Of a DNA stretch of 64,000 bases, positions 7,536-16,628 are shown in pieces. The stretch comes from JALYRV01 sp040902895 (GTDB lineage Bacteria; Acidobacteriota; Vicinamibacteria; Vicinamibacterales; SCN-69-37): assembly GCA_040902895.1 (NCBI GenBank), contig JBBDWL010000047.1, positions 1 to 64,000 on the forward strand. Direction: 5' to 3'. The notes beneath the pieces are model-generated. The model saw only the letters and a list, made by a program, of their open reading frames with translations. It made no database searches and was not told the DNA's origin. How positions within the stretch are numbered: position 1 is the first letter of the stretch; each line of letters opens with the position of its first letter. The translations under genes were made by a program, and so were the position numbers.

Positions 7536-8918
7536 TTAATTCTGTCCGCCTCGCCCACCGCGCCCTCCAGGCGGCGGCGCGGCCTCGAGGACCACCTTGT
7601 GCCCGTCGACGAACACGTGCTTGATCGTCATCTTCTCACCGAACAGATCGCCCTCGGTGACGATGACGTTGGCGATCTTGCCGCGTTCGAGCGAGCCGAG
7701 TCGCTTGTCTGCGCGGGCGATCTTTGCCGCGTCGAGCGTGAGCGCGCGCAGGGCCGCATCGACCGGCAGGCCTTCCTTGACGGCGCGCGCGGCGTTGCGC
7801 ACGAAATCGCGCGGCTGTGAGAGCCCGCCGGTCTCGAACGCGAACGTCACGCCCGCTTTCGCGAGCACGCCGGGCGTTTTGGGCGCGTTGGCCCGGGCGC
7901 GCAGGGTGTCGAGCGATTCGTCGGCGTCGGGCGGCAGTGTGCGCGGCCGTGTCGGGAAGTTCAGCGAGTAGATCACCGGCGCATCCGCCGCCTTGAGCTC
8001 TGCCGCCATCTCGCCGGCTTCGGTGGCGCCGGTGATGATCGGATTGACGTTCAGCTCCTTGGCCAGGCGCAGCACGCGCGCGATTTCGCGCGCCTCCTCG
8101 GCGTCAAACGCGACGGGAATCCGCCGGTCGATGGCCGGCAGCAGGCCATTGAGCGCGGGATCCCACGCCGGTCTGACCATCGACGGATTCTTCTCATAGT
8201 GCGCCAGCGCCTGCCGCTGCCACGCCGCATCGGCGAAGGCCTGGCGGATGAACGAGATGGCGCCCATCAGCGACGCGGGATACGGTCCGCCGCCCGGCGA
8301 GAAGTTGACGTGCAGCGCCACCGGCGCCTGCACGATCGTCATCGTCTTCCTGATGTCGGCGACCGAGCCGATCTGCGGATCGTCGGGAGGCGCGATGACG
8401 TTGACGAGCGCGCTCTGGCCGCGGAACAGGTTTCCTGACGGCTTGGCGAGCACGCTGGTGATGCCGGCGGAGGCGAGGCGGGCGAGCTCGGTGCCTTCGA
8501 TGCGCACGTGCTCGGCCGCCTGGTAATCAGGACGCAGAATCGATTCGCGCTTTGCGCGCTCGACCGCTTCGCGCGTCTGGCCCTGTGCCGCGGGAGCGCC
8601 GCCGCCGCGTCCGCCGCCCGCCGCGGCTGCCGGCGCCTCGAGGGCGGCCGTGTTGCCCATGTCGATCAGGCCGGGATACACGGTGAGCCCGGTGCCGTCG
8701 ATGATGATGGCGTCGTTCGGGATGGCCGCGTTCGCGCCGACCGCTTCAATCAGGCCGCCGCGCAGCACGATGTTGCCCGTCGCGATCACCGCGCCAGACA
8801 CCGGCACGATCGTCGCGCCGCGAATCGCGTATGCGGGCGCATACTGCGCCTGCTCGCCGGAGATCGACACGGCGAACCCGAGCGCCAGCGCGGCAATAGA
8901 TGTGAGAGCTCTTTTCAT
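7536..8918 (-). CDS. Secreted amidohydrolase-like protein with degenerate metal site
   Basis: 460 residues, signal peptide about 1-22, then an amidohydrolase-superfamily layout: an N-terminal beta-sandwich strand (YAIRGATIVPVSG), the strand-1 segment VYPGLIDMGNTA, and C-terminal ALTLDAAKIARADKRLGSLERGKIANVIV. The zinc-binding HxH expected after GLID is replaced by MGN, so catalysis by the usual metal mechanism is doubtful. Low-complexity GGGRGGG near residue 105 and GGRGGRGGQ at the C terminus are typical of this genome. It follows the double amidohydrolase on the same strand, and its transcript ends at the hairpin at 7478-7508. Confidence 0.75.
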   Translation of the reverse strand: MKRALTSIAALALGFAVSISGEQAQYAPAYAIRGATIVPVSGAVIATGNIVLRGGLIEAVGANAAIPNDAIIIDGTGLTVYPGLIDMGNTAALEAPAAAAGGGRGGGAPAAQGQTREAVERAKRESILRPDYQAAEHVRIEGTELARLASAGITSVLAKPSGNLFRGQSALVNVIAPPDDPQIGSVADIRKTMTIVQAPVALHVNFSPGGGPYPASLMGAISFIRQAFADAAWQRQALAHYEKNPSMVRPAWDPALNGLLPAIDRRIPVAFDAEEAREIARVLRLAKELNVNPIITGATEAGEMAAELKAADAPVIYSLNFPTRPRTLPPDADESLDTLRARANAPKTPGVLAKAGVTFAFETGGLSQPRDFVRNAARAVKEGLPVDAALRALTLDAAKIARADKRLGSLERGKIANVIVTEGDLFGEKMTIKHVFVDGHKVVLEAAPPPGGRGGRGGQN

Positions 8919-8985
8919 GACTCAGCGTCTCCGTTGCAGTAATTCCTAATTCTTAATTCACCAACTCTTAACTTCGCGCAACGCT

Positions 8986-11778
8986 TCACTTTCTTCCCAT
9001 AAAGCGTTGCCACAAGAGCCAGTGTTTGTTTTCGAGGCTCACATCGCGCCCGTTGATGATGACGTTGCGCACGTTCGTGGTGACCTCGAGCGGATCGCCG
9101 TCGGCGATGAACAGGTTCGCGATCTTGCCTTCTTCGAGGCTGCCGATTGCCGCGCCCACCCCGAGGATCTCGGCGGCGTTGATGGTCAGCGCCTTGAGCG
9201 CCTCGTCCCGCGACAGGCCCCACGCCACGGATTGCGCCGCCTGATAGGGCAGCAGCCGCACGTCGGAGTAACCGCCGGTCGAGAACGAGAACTTCACGCC
9301 CGCGTCGGCCAGCACGTCGGCCGCGGCATAGTTGAAGTTGTGCGACACGTCTTCGCTCTGCGGCGTCGACTGCACTTCCGAGAGAATGACCGGGATGTTC
9401 TTGCCGGCGAGCGCCTTCACGCCCATCGACGCGGCGAACGGACTGGTGATGATCACCATGTCGACGTTCTCCTTCGTCGCATACGCAATCGCATCGTCGA
9501 AATCCATGTAGCTGCCGACGCGCGTGTACAGCTTCGTGCGCTTCTCGACGACCGGCACGAGTGCTTCGAGCATCCAGTCGATCGGCTTGCCCGGACCGGC
9601 CTTCGCGTAGGCGCGTGCGCGTGCGAAATAGTCGGACACGCGAGCCAGCTGCTGATCGCGGCGCCGCGTCAGGTCTTCGAAACTCGTCTCGCCGCCGCCG
9701 GGCCCGCCGCCGCGTCCGCCGCCGCCGCCGCGTCCGCCGCCGCCCGCGATGGCCGGGAAGCTGAAGACGATGCCGGCGCTGGGTTTGACGGTAGCTTCTT
9801 CCCACGTCCAGCCATCGAGGTTCATCACCGCGACGTCGCCCGAAAGGATGCCGCCGCCGGGCATCACGGCGGCCGTGGTCACGCCGTTGGCCCGCGCGAC
9901 CGGAATGGCGTCGCTGTCGGCCTGATACTCGACGCGCGTGCGGATGTTCTGGTTGAAGTCGAGCATCTCGCGCACGTCTTCCATGCCGCGCACGCCTGGC
10001 TCGTTGAGGCCAAGGTCGGTCGATGTCTCGATGAAGCCCGGATACACCGAGCCTCCCTTGGCATCGATCACTTTCGCGCCCGCCGGCACCGGCACGTCGG
10101 CCCCGAGCGCGACGATCTTGTTGCCGCGAATGATGATGGTGCCCTTCTCAATCGTCGGCCGCGTCACCGGCACGATGCGCGCATTGGTGATCGCGAGCAC
10201 TTCGTTGGTGCCCGGCGAACCGGGAGGGGTAGGAACTTGAGCTTGCGCTTGACTCGCAGCAGCCTGGAACGACGTCGATGGTGCGACACGGGCCTCGTCA
10301 ACGAACGGCCCGTGCCCTGAACTTTCGAACCGTCCGGAGATCACCAGATCACCAGATCGCCAGATCACCAAATCCTGCTGCGCCTCGGGCTTCTGATCCC
10401 CCGGTCCCTCGGGCCGCGTCGGCGTGGCGACCGCGCGCAGCGCGGCCTTCTCCTTCTCGAGCTCCGTGATCCGCCCCGCGTCGGCTTCGCGGTCGTGGTA
10501 CAGCAGACCGTCGATGTACACGCGGTCGGCGACGGCGAAGCTGCTCAGCGGATGCGCCGTCCAGATGACCACATCGGCGTCCTTGCCCGCTTCGAGCGAT
10601 CCGACGCGGTTGTCGATACGCAGCTGCTTCGCGGGATTGATCGTGACCATCGCGAGCGCCTCGTCCTGCGAGAGGCCGCCCCACTTGATCGTCTTCGCGG
10701 CCTCGGTGTTCAGGCGGCGCGCGTGTTCGGCGCTGTCGGAGTTGATCGAGACGAGCACGCCCTTCTGGTGCATCAGCGCGGCGTTGTAGGGGATCGCGTC
10801 TTCCGCTTCGATCTTGTAGCCCCACCAGTCGCTGAACGTCGATGCGCCGGCGCCGTGCGCGGCGATCTCCTTGGCGACCTTATAGCCCTCGAGCACGTGC
10901 TGGAACGTCGCGATCTTGAAGCCCATTTCCTCGGCGAGGCGGATGAGCATCAGGATTTCGTCGGCGCGGTAGCAGTGCGCGTGCACCAGGCGCTTGCCTT
11001 CGAGGATCTCGACGAGCGGTTCGAGCTGCAGGTCGCGCCGCGGAGGCAGCGCGTCTCTGTTCGAGCCCTTCGTCTTCTCGTAGTTCTGCCACGCGGCCTG
11101 ATACACCTTTGCGCGCGTGAACGCGTCGCGGATGACGTATTCGACGCCGCCGCGCGTGGCGGGGTAGCGCGCCGGCTGATTCGGCTGCGACGGATTCCCC
11201 TGGCGCTTCGGGTTCTCGCCGAGTGCGAACTTGATGCCGGGCATCGCGCCCTCGAAGAGCAGGTCTTCGCCGCGCTTCTTGCCCCAGCGCAGCTTGATGA
11301 CGGCGTTCTTGCCGCCGATCGGGTTCGCGCTGCCGTGCAGGATGTTGGCGATCGTCAGCCCGCCTGCGAGGTCGCGATAAATGTTGATGTCGGTCGGGTC
11401 GAGCACGTCTTCGATGCCGACCATCGACGACACCACCGTGCCGCCCTCGTTGATCGCGTCGGCCGCGATGTGCGAGTGCGCGTCGATGATGCCGGGCGAC
11501 ACGAACTTCCCGGTGCCGTCGATCACCTCGGCGCCAGAGGGGATGTTCACATTGGTCCCGAGCGCGGCAATTTTCCCGTCGCGCAGCACGATGGTGCCGT
11601 TCGGGATGGTGCCTTTCGTTACGGTGACCAGGGTTGCGTTGCGGATGGCGACCACGCCGGGAGTCCGCGCCTGTCCGGTCACCCGGATAGTCGACGAGGA
11701 CGCCACGATGGCCATCAGGAATGCCGCCGCAACGGCGGCTGGTTTGAGGAGTCGAGAAATCACGTTTGGAGCCTCCAC
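8986..11778 (-). CDS. Secreted tandem double amidohydrolase
   Basis: 930 residues with an N-terminal signal/anchor (12-30). Two amidohydrolase modules lie in tandem. The first (about 40-450) retains GIIDAHSHIA (HxH at 101-103), VHAHCYRADE and GGLSQDEALAMVTINPAKQL. The second (about 520-915) begins VLAITNARIVPVTRPTI and ends EALKALTINAAEILG, but has GFIETSTDLGL where HxH should be. The linker (about 455-520) contains an in-frame short repeat. Imidazolonepropionase/prolidase-like enzymes share this fold; the substrate is not evident. Probably an active plus a structural or diverged module, cotranscribed with the single-module protein downstream. Confidence 0.78.
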   Translation of the reverse strand: MEAPNVISRLLKPAAVAAAFLMAIVASSSTIRVTGQARTPGVVAIRNATLVTVTKGTIPNGTIVLRDGKIAALGTNVNIPSGAEVIDGTGKFVSPGIIDAHSHIAADAINEGGTVVSSMVGIEDVLDPTDINIYRDLAGGLTIANILHGSANPIGGKNAVIKLRWGKKRGEDLLFEGAMPGIKFALGENPKRQGNPSQPNQPARYPATRGGVEYVIRDAFTRAKVYQAAWQNYEKTKGSNRDALPPRRDLQLEPLVEILEGKRLVHAHCYRADEILMLIRLAEEMGFKIATFQHVLEGYKVAKEIAAHGAGASTFSDWWGYKIEAEDAIPYNAALMHQKGVLVSINSDSAEHARRLNTEAAKTIKWGGLSQDEALAMVTINPAKQLRIDNRVGSLEAGKDADVVIWTAHPLSSFAVADRVYIDGLLYHDREADAGRITELEKEKAALRAVATPTRPEGPGDQKPEAQQDLVIWRSGDLVISGRFESSGHGPFVDEARVAPSTSFQAAASQAQAQVPTPPGSPGTNEVLAITNARIVPVTRPTIEKGTIIIRGNKIVALGADVPVPAGAKVIDAKGGSVYPGFIETSTDLGLNEPGVRGMEDVREMLDFNQNIRTRVEYQADSDAIPVARANGVTTAAVMPGGGILSGDVAVMNLDGWTWEEATVKPSAGIVFSFPAIAGGGGRGGGGGRGGGPGGGETSFEDLTRRRDQQLARVSDYFARARAYAKAGPGKPIDWMLEALVPVVEKRTKLYTRVGSYMDFDDAIAYATKENVDMVIITSPFAASMGVKALAGKNIPVILSEVQSTPQSEDVSHNFNYAAADVLADAGVKFSFSTGGYSDVRLLPYQAAQSVAWGLSRDEALKALTINAAEILGVGAAIGSLEEGKIANLFIADGDPLEVTTNVRNVIINGRDVSLENKHWLLWQRFMGRK
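10339..10374. repeat. Short GATC-rich repeat inside the double amidohydrolase linker
   Basis: Four imperfect 9-base units based on GATCACCA. A 20-base stretch is identical, in reverse complement, to 43238-43257 in front of argR. Here it is translated in frame as part of the linker between the two amidohydrolase modules. Confidence 0.6.
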
Positions 11779-11786
11779 CTTACTTA

Positions 11787-12161
11787 AAGGGTCTCGGTAT
11801 ACACAGAAAGAGGAATGTACTCACTTACGACGGGGAGGGCAAATTGCTGCGGGAACCAGCCGGAAGTACTGGAATTCAGGCGGCAGTGGACCTAGCATGC
11901 GGAGCCACAATAGCCACCAAGGCGTGAGGCCGCGGACCCTATCGTCCCAGCCCAACGATCCTTGAAGCGACGCGTGCCCTTTATGCCAGGTTACGTGGAG
12001 GACATCGCGCGCTTCTCCTTACACGATTCCGATGCCTTCGTGGTCCTGAGCGAGTGCTTCCTTCCCTAGAGCGAGCGTGATTCAAAGAACACGATTGCGC
12101 AAGGCGATATGGATGCGAAGCATTCGGGTCGCTTCTTCAGCCGACGTTCGGCACCTCTAAA
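11787..12161. other. Gene-poor junction at the left side of the accessory island
   Basis: No convincing gene is visible. A short plus-strand frame ending at 12069 contains a protein-like tail (FSLHDSDAFVVLSECFLP) but has no recognisable homology and could be a remnant. Composition changes here from the very GC-rich amidohydrolase region to the more balanced island. No tRNA, att-like direct repeat or integrase was found. Confidence 0.4.
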
Positions 12162-12176
12162 AACCCGTTTTGGGAT
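12162..12176. promoter_or_regulatory. Controller-protein half-site upstream of the plus-strand GHKL gene
   Basis: AACCCGTTTTGGGAT is the exact reverse complement of 19268-19282, which is the right half of the palindrome upstream of the HTH controller gene. It lies 115 bases upstream of the GHKL ATPase start at 12291. A second, poorer half (TGACGTAGGG) follows after 6 bases. This suggests regulation of both arms of the locus by the same protein. Confidence 0.55.
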
Positions 12177-12290
12177 GGTTGACGTAGGGATCGTACATTG
12201 CGCATTGGTATCCAACCGCGGTGGTTGGGTGCCGCGTAAATCTGTAGGCGCTTGATGGGTCGTTTCCCATCGAACGCAAGGAGACTGCAC

Positions 12291-13799
12291 ATGGCCACTG
12301 CCACGTCTGCCCTCTCGTCTGTTCCCACTCCGCAAGTCATCGAAAATCCACCAAACGCCAGGCGCACGATGGAAGCGTTGCGCGACCTAGGCTACGACAG
12401 CTACGCCTCGATCCTCGACATCATTGACAACAGTATCGACGCCGGCGCGCGTCAGATAGTGGTCAAGATCAGCGAACAGAAGGGCGACATCCTCCTGTCG
12501 ATCGAGGATGACGGTTGCGGCATGGGTGAGGAGTTATTGAGTGAGGCCCTGCGATTGGGTTCCGATACGGAGCGGGAAAGCACCGACCTTGGGAAGTTCG
12601 GGATGGGCCTGGTGACCGCATCGATCGGTCTGTCCCGACGGGTCGAAGTCCTTACGCGCGAGGACGGGAGCCCATTGCTTTATGGTGGCTTCGATCTCGA
12701 TGACATCGCTGACCAGGATCGTTTCATCAAGGAGCTCGGGGCAGCTAACGCCGAGCAACAGGAGCGATTCGCGAAGCCCCACGGGACTCTCGTCTCGTTG
12801 TCAAAGACCGACCGAATCAGCAATCGCCATCCGAGCCTATTCGCCAACATCCTCAAGAAGCGGATCGGACAGGTATTCAGAAAATTCCTGAAGGCCGGTG
12901 TCGTCATCGAGGTGAACGAGCAGCGGGTCGAACCGGTCGACCCGTTAATGCTTGGCGACGCCGATACGGAATTGGCCCTCGAAATGGACATGGAAGTCGA
13001 CGGCCTCGGCAAAGCATATATTCGCGCCGTCGAGTTGCCAGACCGCGGCGGCCCGACGAACAAAGCTCTGGGCATCAACGCCGACAGTTCGGGATTCTAC
13101 GTGGTCAGGAACAACCGCGAGATCATGGCGGCCGAAACCTTCGATTTCTACAAGAAGCATCCAGAATATGCGCACTTCCGCGCGGAACTGGCCTTCGGAG
13201 GTGAGCTCGATCCAGCGTTCCACACTGATGTCAAGAAAATGGTGATTCAGCCGTCGCAGAGTTTCCTCGACAAACTCAAGCAGGCCACGATGGGGCTGAT
13301 CACGAAATCACAGCGCGAAAAGAAGAAGCGCGCCGGTGTCGAACGCGGAAAGATGGATCATTCGGCAGCAGAGGCGAACATCAGTCATCGCGCGACCCTT
13401 CTTCCGAAGGCACCGGGAAAGGGTCTGACGGAGCCCCGTGCCCCACGCTCGACGAAGAAGGCGATAGGTGAGGCGAAGCCGACAGATGGAATGGCGAGGC
13501 TGAGGCCTCACGTCACTAGCATCAAGACGGCTTCTGGCTTGAAGGTCGCGTTCAACGAGGGAAACTTCGGCGAAGCTCCATTTTACTTGGTGAAGCAGGA
13601 AGGCAAGACGATCGTGATCACGTATAACCGTGACCATCCGTTCTGGCGCGAGCTAGTGGTTTACTCGGACGAGACGAAGATTATCGCGTTATTCGACTAT
13701 TTGGTGTTCGCTCTCGCGAACACGGAACTTCTCGTACCGGAGCAGGCAGAGGTCGTGAAGGCGAACGTCAATTCGACCTTGATCGGCCTCCTCGTGTAG
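12291..13799 (+). CDS. GHKL-family ATPase (MORC/MutL/Hsp90-like), facing arm
   Basis: 502 residues from the ATG at 12291, which has AAGGAG 7 bases upstream. The GHKL nucleotide-binding site is complete: N box ILDIIDNSIDAGA (41-53), G1 IEDDGCGM (71-78) and G2 LGKFGMGL (100-107). The middle resembles the transducer part of MutL/MORC proteins; a Lys-rich linker (about 340-400) leads to a C-terminal domain ending VNSTLIGLLV. No histidine-kinase phosphoacceptor region or membrane segment is present. MORC-like ATPases clamp DNA and occur beside bacterial methyltransferases; that role here is inferred. The 3' end overlaps the convergent methyltransferase gene by 32 bases. Confidence 0.85.
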   Translation: MATATSALSSVPTPQVIENPPNARRTMEALRDLGYDSYASILDIIDNSIDAGARQIVVKISEQKGDILLSIEDDGCGMGEELLSEALRLGSDTERESTDLGKFGMGLVTASIGLSRRVEVLTREDGSPLLYGGFDLDDIADQDRFIKELGAANAEQQERFAKPHGTLVSLSKTDRISNRHPSLFANILKKRIGQVFRKFLKAGVVIEVNEQRVEPVDPLMLGDADTELALEMDMEVDGLGKAYIRAVELPDRGGPTNKALGINADSSGFYVVRNNREIMAAETFDFYKKHPEYAHFRAELAFGGELDPAFHTDVKKMVIQPSQSFLDKLKQATMGLITKSQREKKKRAGVERGKMDHSAAEANISHRATLLPKAPGKGLTEPRAPRSTKKAIGEAKPTDGMARLRPHVTSIKTASGLKVAFNEGNFGEAPFYLVKQEGKTIVITYNRDHPFWRELVVYSDETKIIALFDYLVFALANTELLVPEQAEVVKANVNSTLIGLLV

Positions 13800-15783
13800 C
13801 GGGCTGGTCTCCGATCGTGGGATGAACTCCAGGTTTGTCACTGTATGGCGCGGCGCCGACTTCAAAGACGCCGCGCCGTCGTTCGAGCACACGATCAGAG
13901 CGCCGGGTCACCAAGACGGCAACAAAATGTCGTTGAGTGATTGCACTCATCACGACGGCCGCGTTTGCCTTCATCCTATCGAGAATGGCCGTCACCGCTG
14001 TCAACGGAGGGAGTTCCTGCCCGATCCCGCGGACGATAATTCCAGACCGCAGCCGCCGCTCCCCCTTCTTTAGAACGAACGTGCCCACCGCGTGCGTGCG
14101 CGTCGCTGCGCCGTTCGACTCTATGCGCGAGATCGTGACTTGCCCGACCCGGAATAGCGCATCCGACACCTTCTTCCTCGACAGATAATCAGCGAGCGCG
14201 TCGTCGGAGATCCGGCCGTGTCCAATAGCAGGCACCCTCGTCGCTAGCGTGATCTCCTCACTGCTGACAGTAATGAAGTCGCGAGCCTCCAAAGTGCCGA
14301 CCGTCCCCTTGCGAACGAACCGACCGTATGTTCCGTTTTCGTTTACTGGAACGATGGACAGTCCTTCAGCAAGAACGCCAGACATGATCCAGCGTCTATT
14401 TCGGCTACGCGCGATGTCTTGTAGAAAACGATCGGGCGGAGTTCGCGGCATTTTCGCGTCTGTGTCCTTGTACGCCTGTCGAACATCGTCAACACTGAAT
14501 GCTGGCCGGCGGACTCGCCCCCGGCCGATAACTCCCGCCTTTTCCAACAGCCGATCAAGAACCTTAGGCCACTCGTCAACTTGAGGAATGCGTCCGTGAT
14601 GCTTGGCCGCATCCGGGGGCAACGAAAACTCGTTCGTGAGCTTCAATACCTTCGAGGGCCGCAGCACCTCAGCGTCAAGGGCACGAATAATCGAGCCACC
14701 GAGCGCACGCGCGATCGGCGGGCATACGGAATTCCCGATCTGGCGGTGCGCATGCCACTTCACAGGGTAGAAGTCGAACCAGTCAGGATAGCCATGAAGG
14801 CGCGCCGCTTCCCGGACGGTGATGCATCGGGGCTCGTACGGATGAATCGGCCGCGGTGCATTGTATGAGCCGTGCTCGCTGTCGGTGCCGGCGCGCAACG
14901 TTGGAGCGAGACCATCGGGATCAAGGCGCGGCAGATTATGCGCGGGCACCGTTGCACCAGGAGCAGTGGCAGCATAAAGCCGTTCGATTTCTGGACGGTG
15001 CTTGACGCGGCGGCAGCCAGTCACCTTGGAATTATCCCAATCCCGTCGCCATGAGAGATCGCACGGATCCGCCCTGAGGCCGCGGGCAGCGAGGACGTAC
15101 GGATGCAGGTCGTGGCCAACTTTGCGATATTCGCTCGTGTCTAGCTTCAAGAGATCTTCGCGCTCGCCCAACGCTGGGAGATCTTCTATCGCTTGCCACA
15201 CGGTGGGGCGCGCTGGCTGTTCCTTGCAAGGGCCAGTCGGATAGACCGCCTCGCCGCCTCGCTCCTTCAGGATGCCGATGACGAACAGCCTTTCTCGTCG
15301 TTGCGGAACCCCGAAATCCGCTGCGTTTAACGTTCGCACTGGCGCCGTAATGTTGTAGTGGTTCGACAGTCGGTCGATCGTTCGTTCAAACACGACAGCT
15401 GTTGCACCGCTCTGCATACCGGGGACGTTTTCCATCAAGAATGCAGCTGGCATTACCTCCATCACCAGACGGGCAAAATGGTCGACGAGCGTGTTGCGAG
15501 GGTCGGCGACGTATCGTTTGCCCATTGTGCTGAAGCCCTGGCATGGCGGGCCGCCACAAATCAGACCTATATCCTTGGTCCCGGCAAGCGCGATGAGCTC
15601 GGATCCCGTGAGGGAGTCAACGCTGGCACACTGAACCTTCCCATGCGGAAAGTTCCGCTGGTGGGTCGCCACGTGGTACGGATCGCGATCGATCGCTAGA
15701 ACAACGTCGAAGCCCGCCTGCTCGAGGCCAAGGGATAGCCCGCCGGCGCCCGCGTACAAATCAATTGCAATAGGACGGCTCAT
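13768..15783 (-). CDS. DNA cytosine-C5 methyltransferase with long C-terminal extension
   Basis: 671 residues. All core C5-methylase motifs are visible: I IDLYAGAGGLSLG (7-19), IV GGPPCQGFS with catalytic Cys81, VI FLMENVPG (115-122), VIII PQRRERLFVIG (160-170) and X QIGNSVCPP (348-356). The variable recognition region is about 175-320. The enzyme should be complete by residue 370, so about 300 residues form an extra C-terminal region of unknown function. Last gene of the five-gene minus-strand operon; its GTG/ATG overlaps the glycosylase stop by 4 bases. The recognition sequence is unknown. Confidence 0.93.
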   Translation of the reverse strand: MSRPIAIDLYAGAGGLSLGLEQAGFDVVLAIDRDPYHVATHQRNFPHGKVQCASVDSLTGSELIALAGTKDIGLICGGPPCQGFSTMGKRYVADPRNTLVDHFARLVMEVMPAAFLMENVPGMQSGATAVVFERTIDRLSNHYNITAPVRTLNAADFGVPQRRERLFVIGILKERGGEAVYPTGPCKEQPARPTVWQAIEDLPALGEREDLLKLDTSEYRKVGHDLHPYVLAARGLRADPCDLSWRRDWDNSKVTGCRRVKHRPEIERLYAATAPGATVPAHNLPRLDPDGLAPTLRAGTDSEHGSYNAPRPIHPYEPRCITVREAARLHGYPDWFDFYPVKWHAHRQIGNSVCPPIARALGGSIIRALDAEVLRPSKVLKLTNEFSLPPDAAKHHGRIPQVDEWPKVLDRLLEKAGVIGRGRVRRPAFSVDDVRQAYKDTDAKMPRTPPDRFLQDIARSRNRRWIMSGVLAEGLSIVPVNENGTYGRFVRKGTVGTLEARDFITVSSEEITLATRVPAIGHGRISDDALADYLSRKKVSDALFRVGQVTISRIESNGAATRTHAVGTFVLKKGERRLRSGIIVRGIGQELPPLTAVTAILDRMKANAAVVMSAITQRHFVAVLVTRRSDRVLERRRGVFEVGAAPYSDKPGVHPTIGDQPATRGGRSRSN

Positions 15784-16628
15784 GACGCCGCGGCGCGACG
15801 ATTAACGCACAACAAGTTGATCGCACATGAAGAGCATCGCGGAGACACGGCGACGCACGTTTCTCGGCCGTGTGCGACTGCGTTGACGTGCAGCGAGTAG
15901 CGGATATCTTCAGGGACTGCGGCCTGAAGCGGCTCTTGTGCGTATTCGAAGCGCATGCGGGCGCGGATCAATCCCAGGTTTTGGAAGAGACGCATGCAGT
16001 GCGTGTCGACCGGAAATACCGCGCGGTCGAGCGCGTAGAGCATGACGCACCGAGCAGTCTTCAAGCCGACGCCAGGCAACGTGATGAGATAACGCTCAAG
16101 ATGTTCCGTATCCATGCGCCGAAACGCGCCGGCGGAAAGGCTGCCGAAGTCTCTCGTGATCTTGCGGAGCAGGCTCGTAATCTGTCTCGCCTTCACACGA
16201 CTCAGGCCAGCCTCGCGAATGACTCGCTGTACGTCGGAAACGCTCGCATCGCGAACGTTTTCCCACGTGCCGAAATGACGGCGAAGCCGGCGGTAGATCG
16301 CCTCATGATTGCCGCCTTGGGTCCGGGCCGACAGAATGATGAAAACGAGCTCGCTGACCACGTCCCGCTTGTTACCGAGACGAGGGGTGCCATACCGGCG
16401 AGCGAGGCGTTGGTTCGCTCGCAGAAGCAAAGAGGCGGCTCGCTGAGGATGGCTAGCCAGCGGACGCGCCGCAGATAAGCTATTATTTTTCAATGACTTA
16501 TGGCGCATGAACTGGGTCGTTACCGCCGCGCAAATCACATCGAGTTTAGGTCCTTCAGAATACCATCCCGCCGCATCGGAAAGCCGACGAAGTCGAGGTG
16601 GGATGCCCGGTGCCGTGGCCTCCGTCAC
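15780..16628 (-). CDS. EndoIII-superfamily DNA glycosylase/AP lyase, DEMETER-like clade
   Basis: 282 residues. The helix-hairpin-helix-GPD core is ITLPGVGLKTARCVMLYALD (182-201) followed by FPVDTHCMRL, giving the catalytic Lys190 and Asp208 of bifunctional glycosylase-lyases. A 4Fe-4S loop C-x6-C-x2-C-x5-C is present (Cys258, 265, 268, 274). The run from RDFGSL through LGLK, CV and FPVDT resembles the plant 5-methylcytosine glycosylases ROS1/DEMETER as well as a bacterial EndoIII side branch. Residues 1-70 are an extra N-terminal region. Starts and stops overlap both neighbours by 4 bases. Repair of deaminated 5-methylcytosine or excision of modified C are the likely roles. Confidence 0.85.
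   Translation of the reverse strand: MTEATAPGIPPRLRRLSDAAGWYSEGPKLDVICAAVTTQFMRHKSLKNNSLSAARPLASHPQRAASLLLRANQRLARRYGTPRLGNKRDVVSELVFIILSARTQGGNHEAIYRRLRRHFGTWENVRDASVSDVQRVIREAGLSRVKARQITSLLRKITRDFGSLSAGAFRRMDTEHLERYLITLPGVGLKTARCVMLYALDRAVFPVDTHCMRLFQNLGLIRARMRFEYAQEPLQAAVPEDIRYSLHVNAVAHGRETCVAVSPRCSSCAINLLCVNRRAAAS

Noticed and set aside
11914..12069. Short plus-strand frame with a protein-like tail
   Set aside because: No ribosome site, no recognisable family, and only about 50 codons; possibly a remnant but not supportable as a gene.
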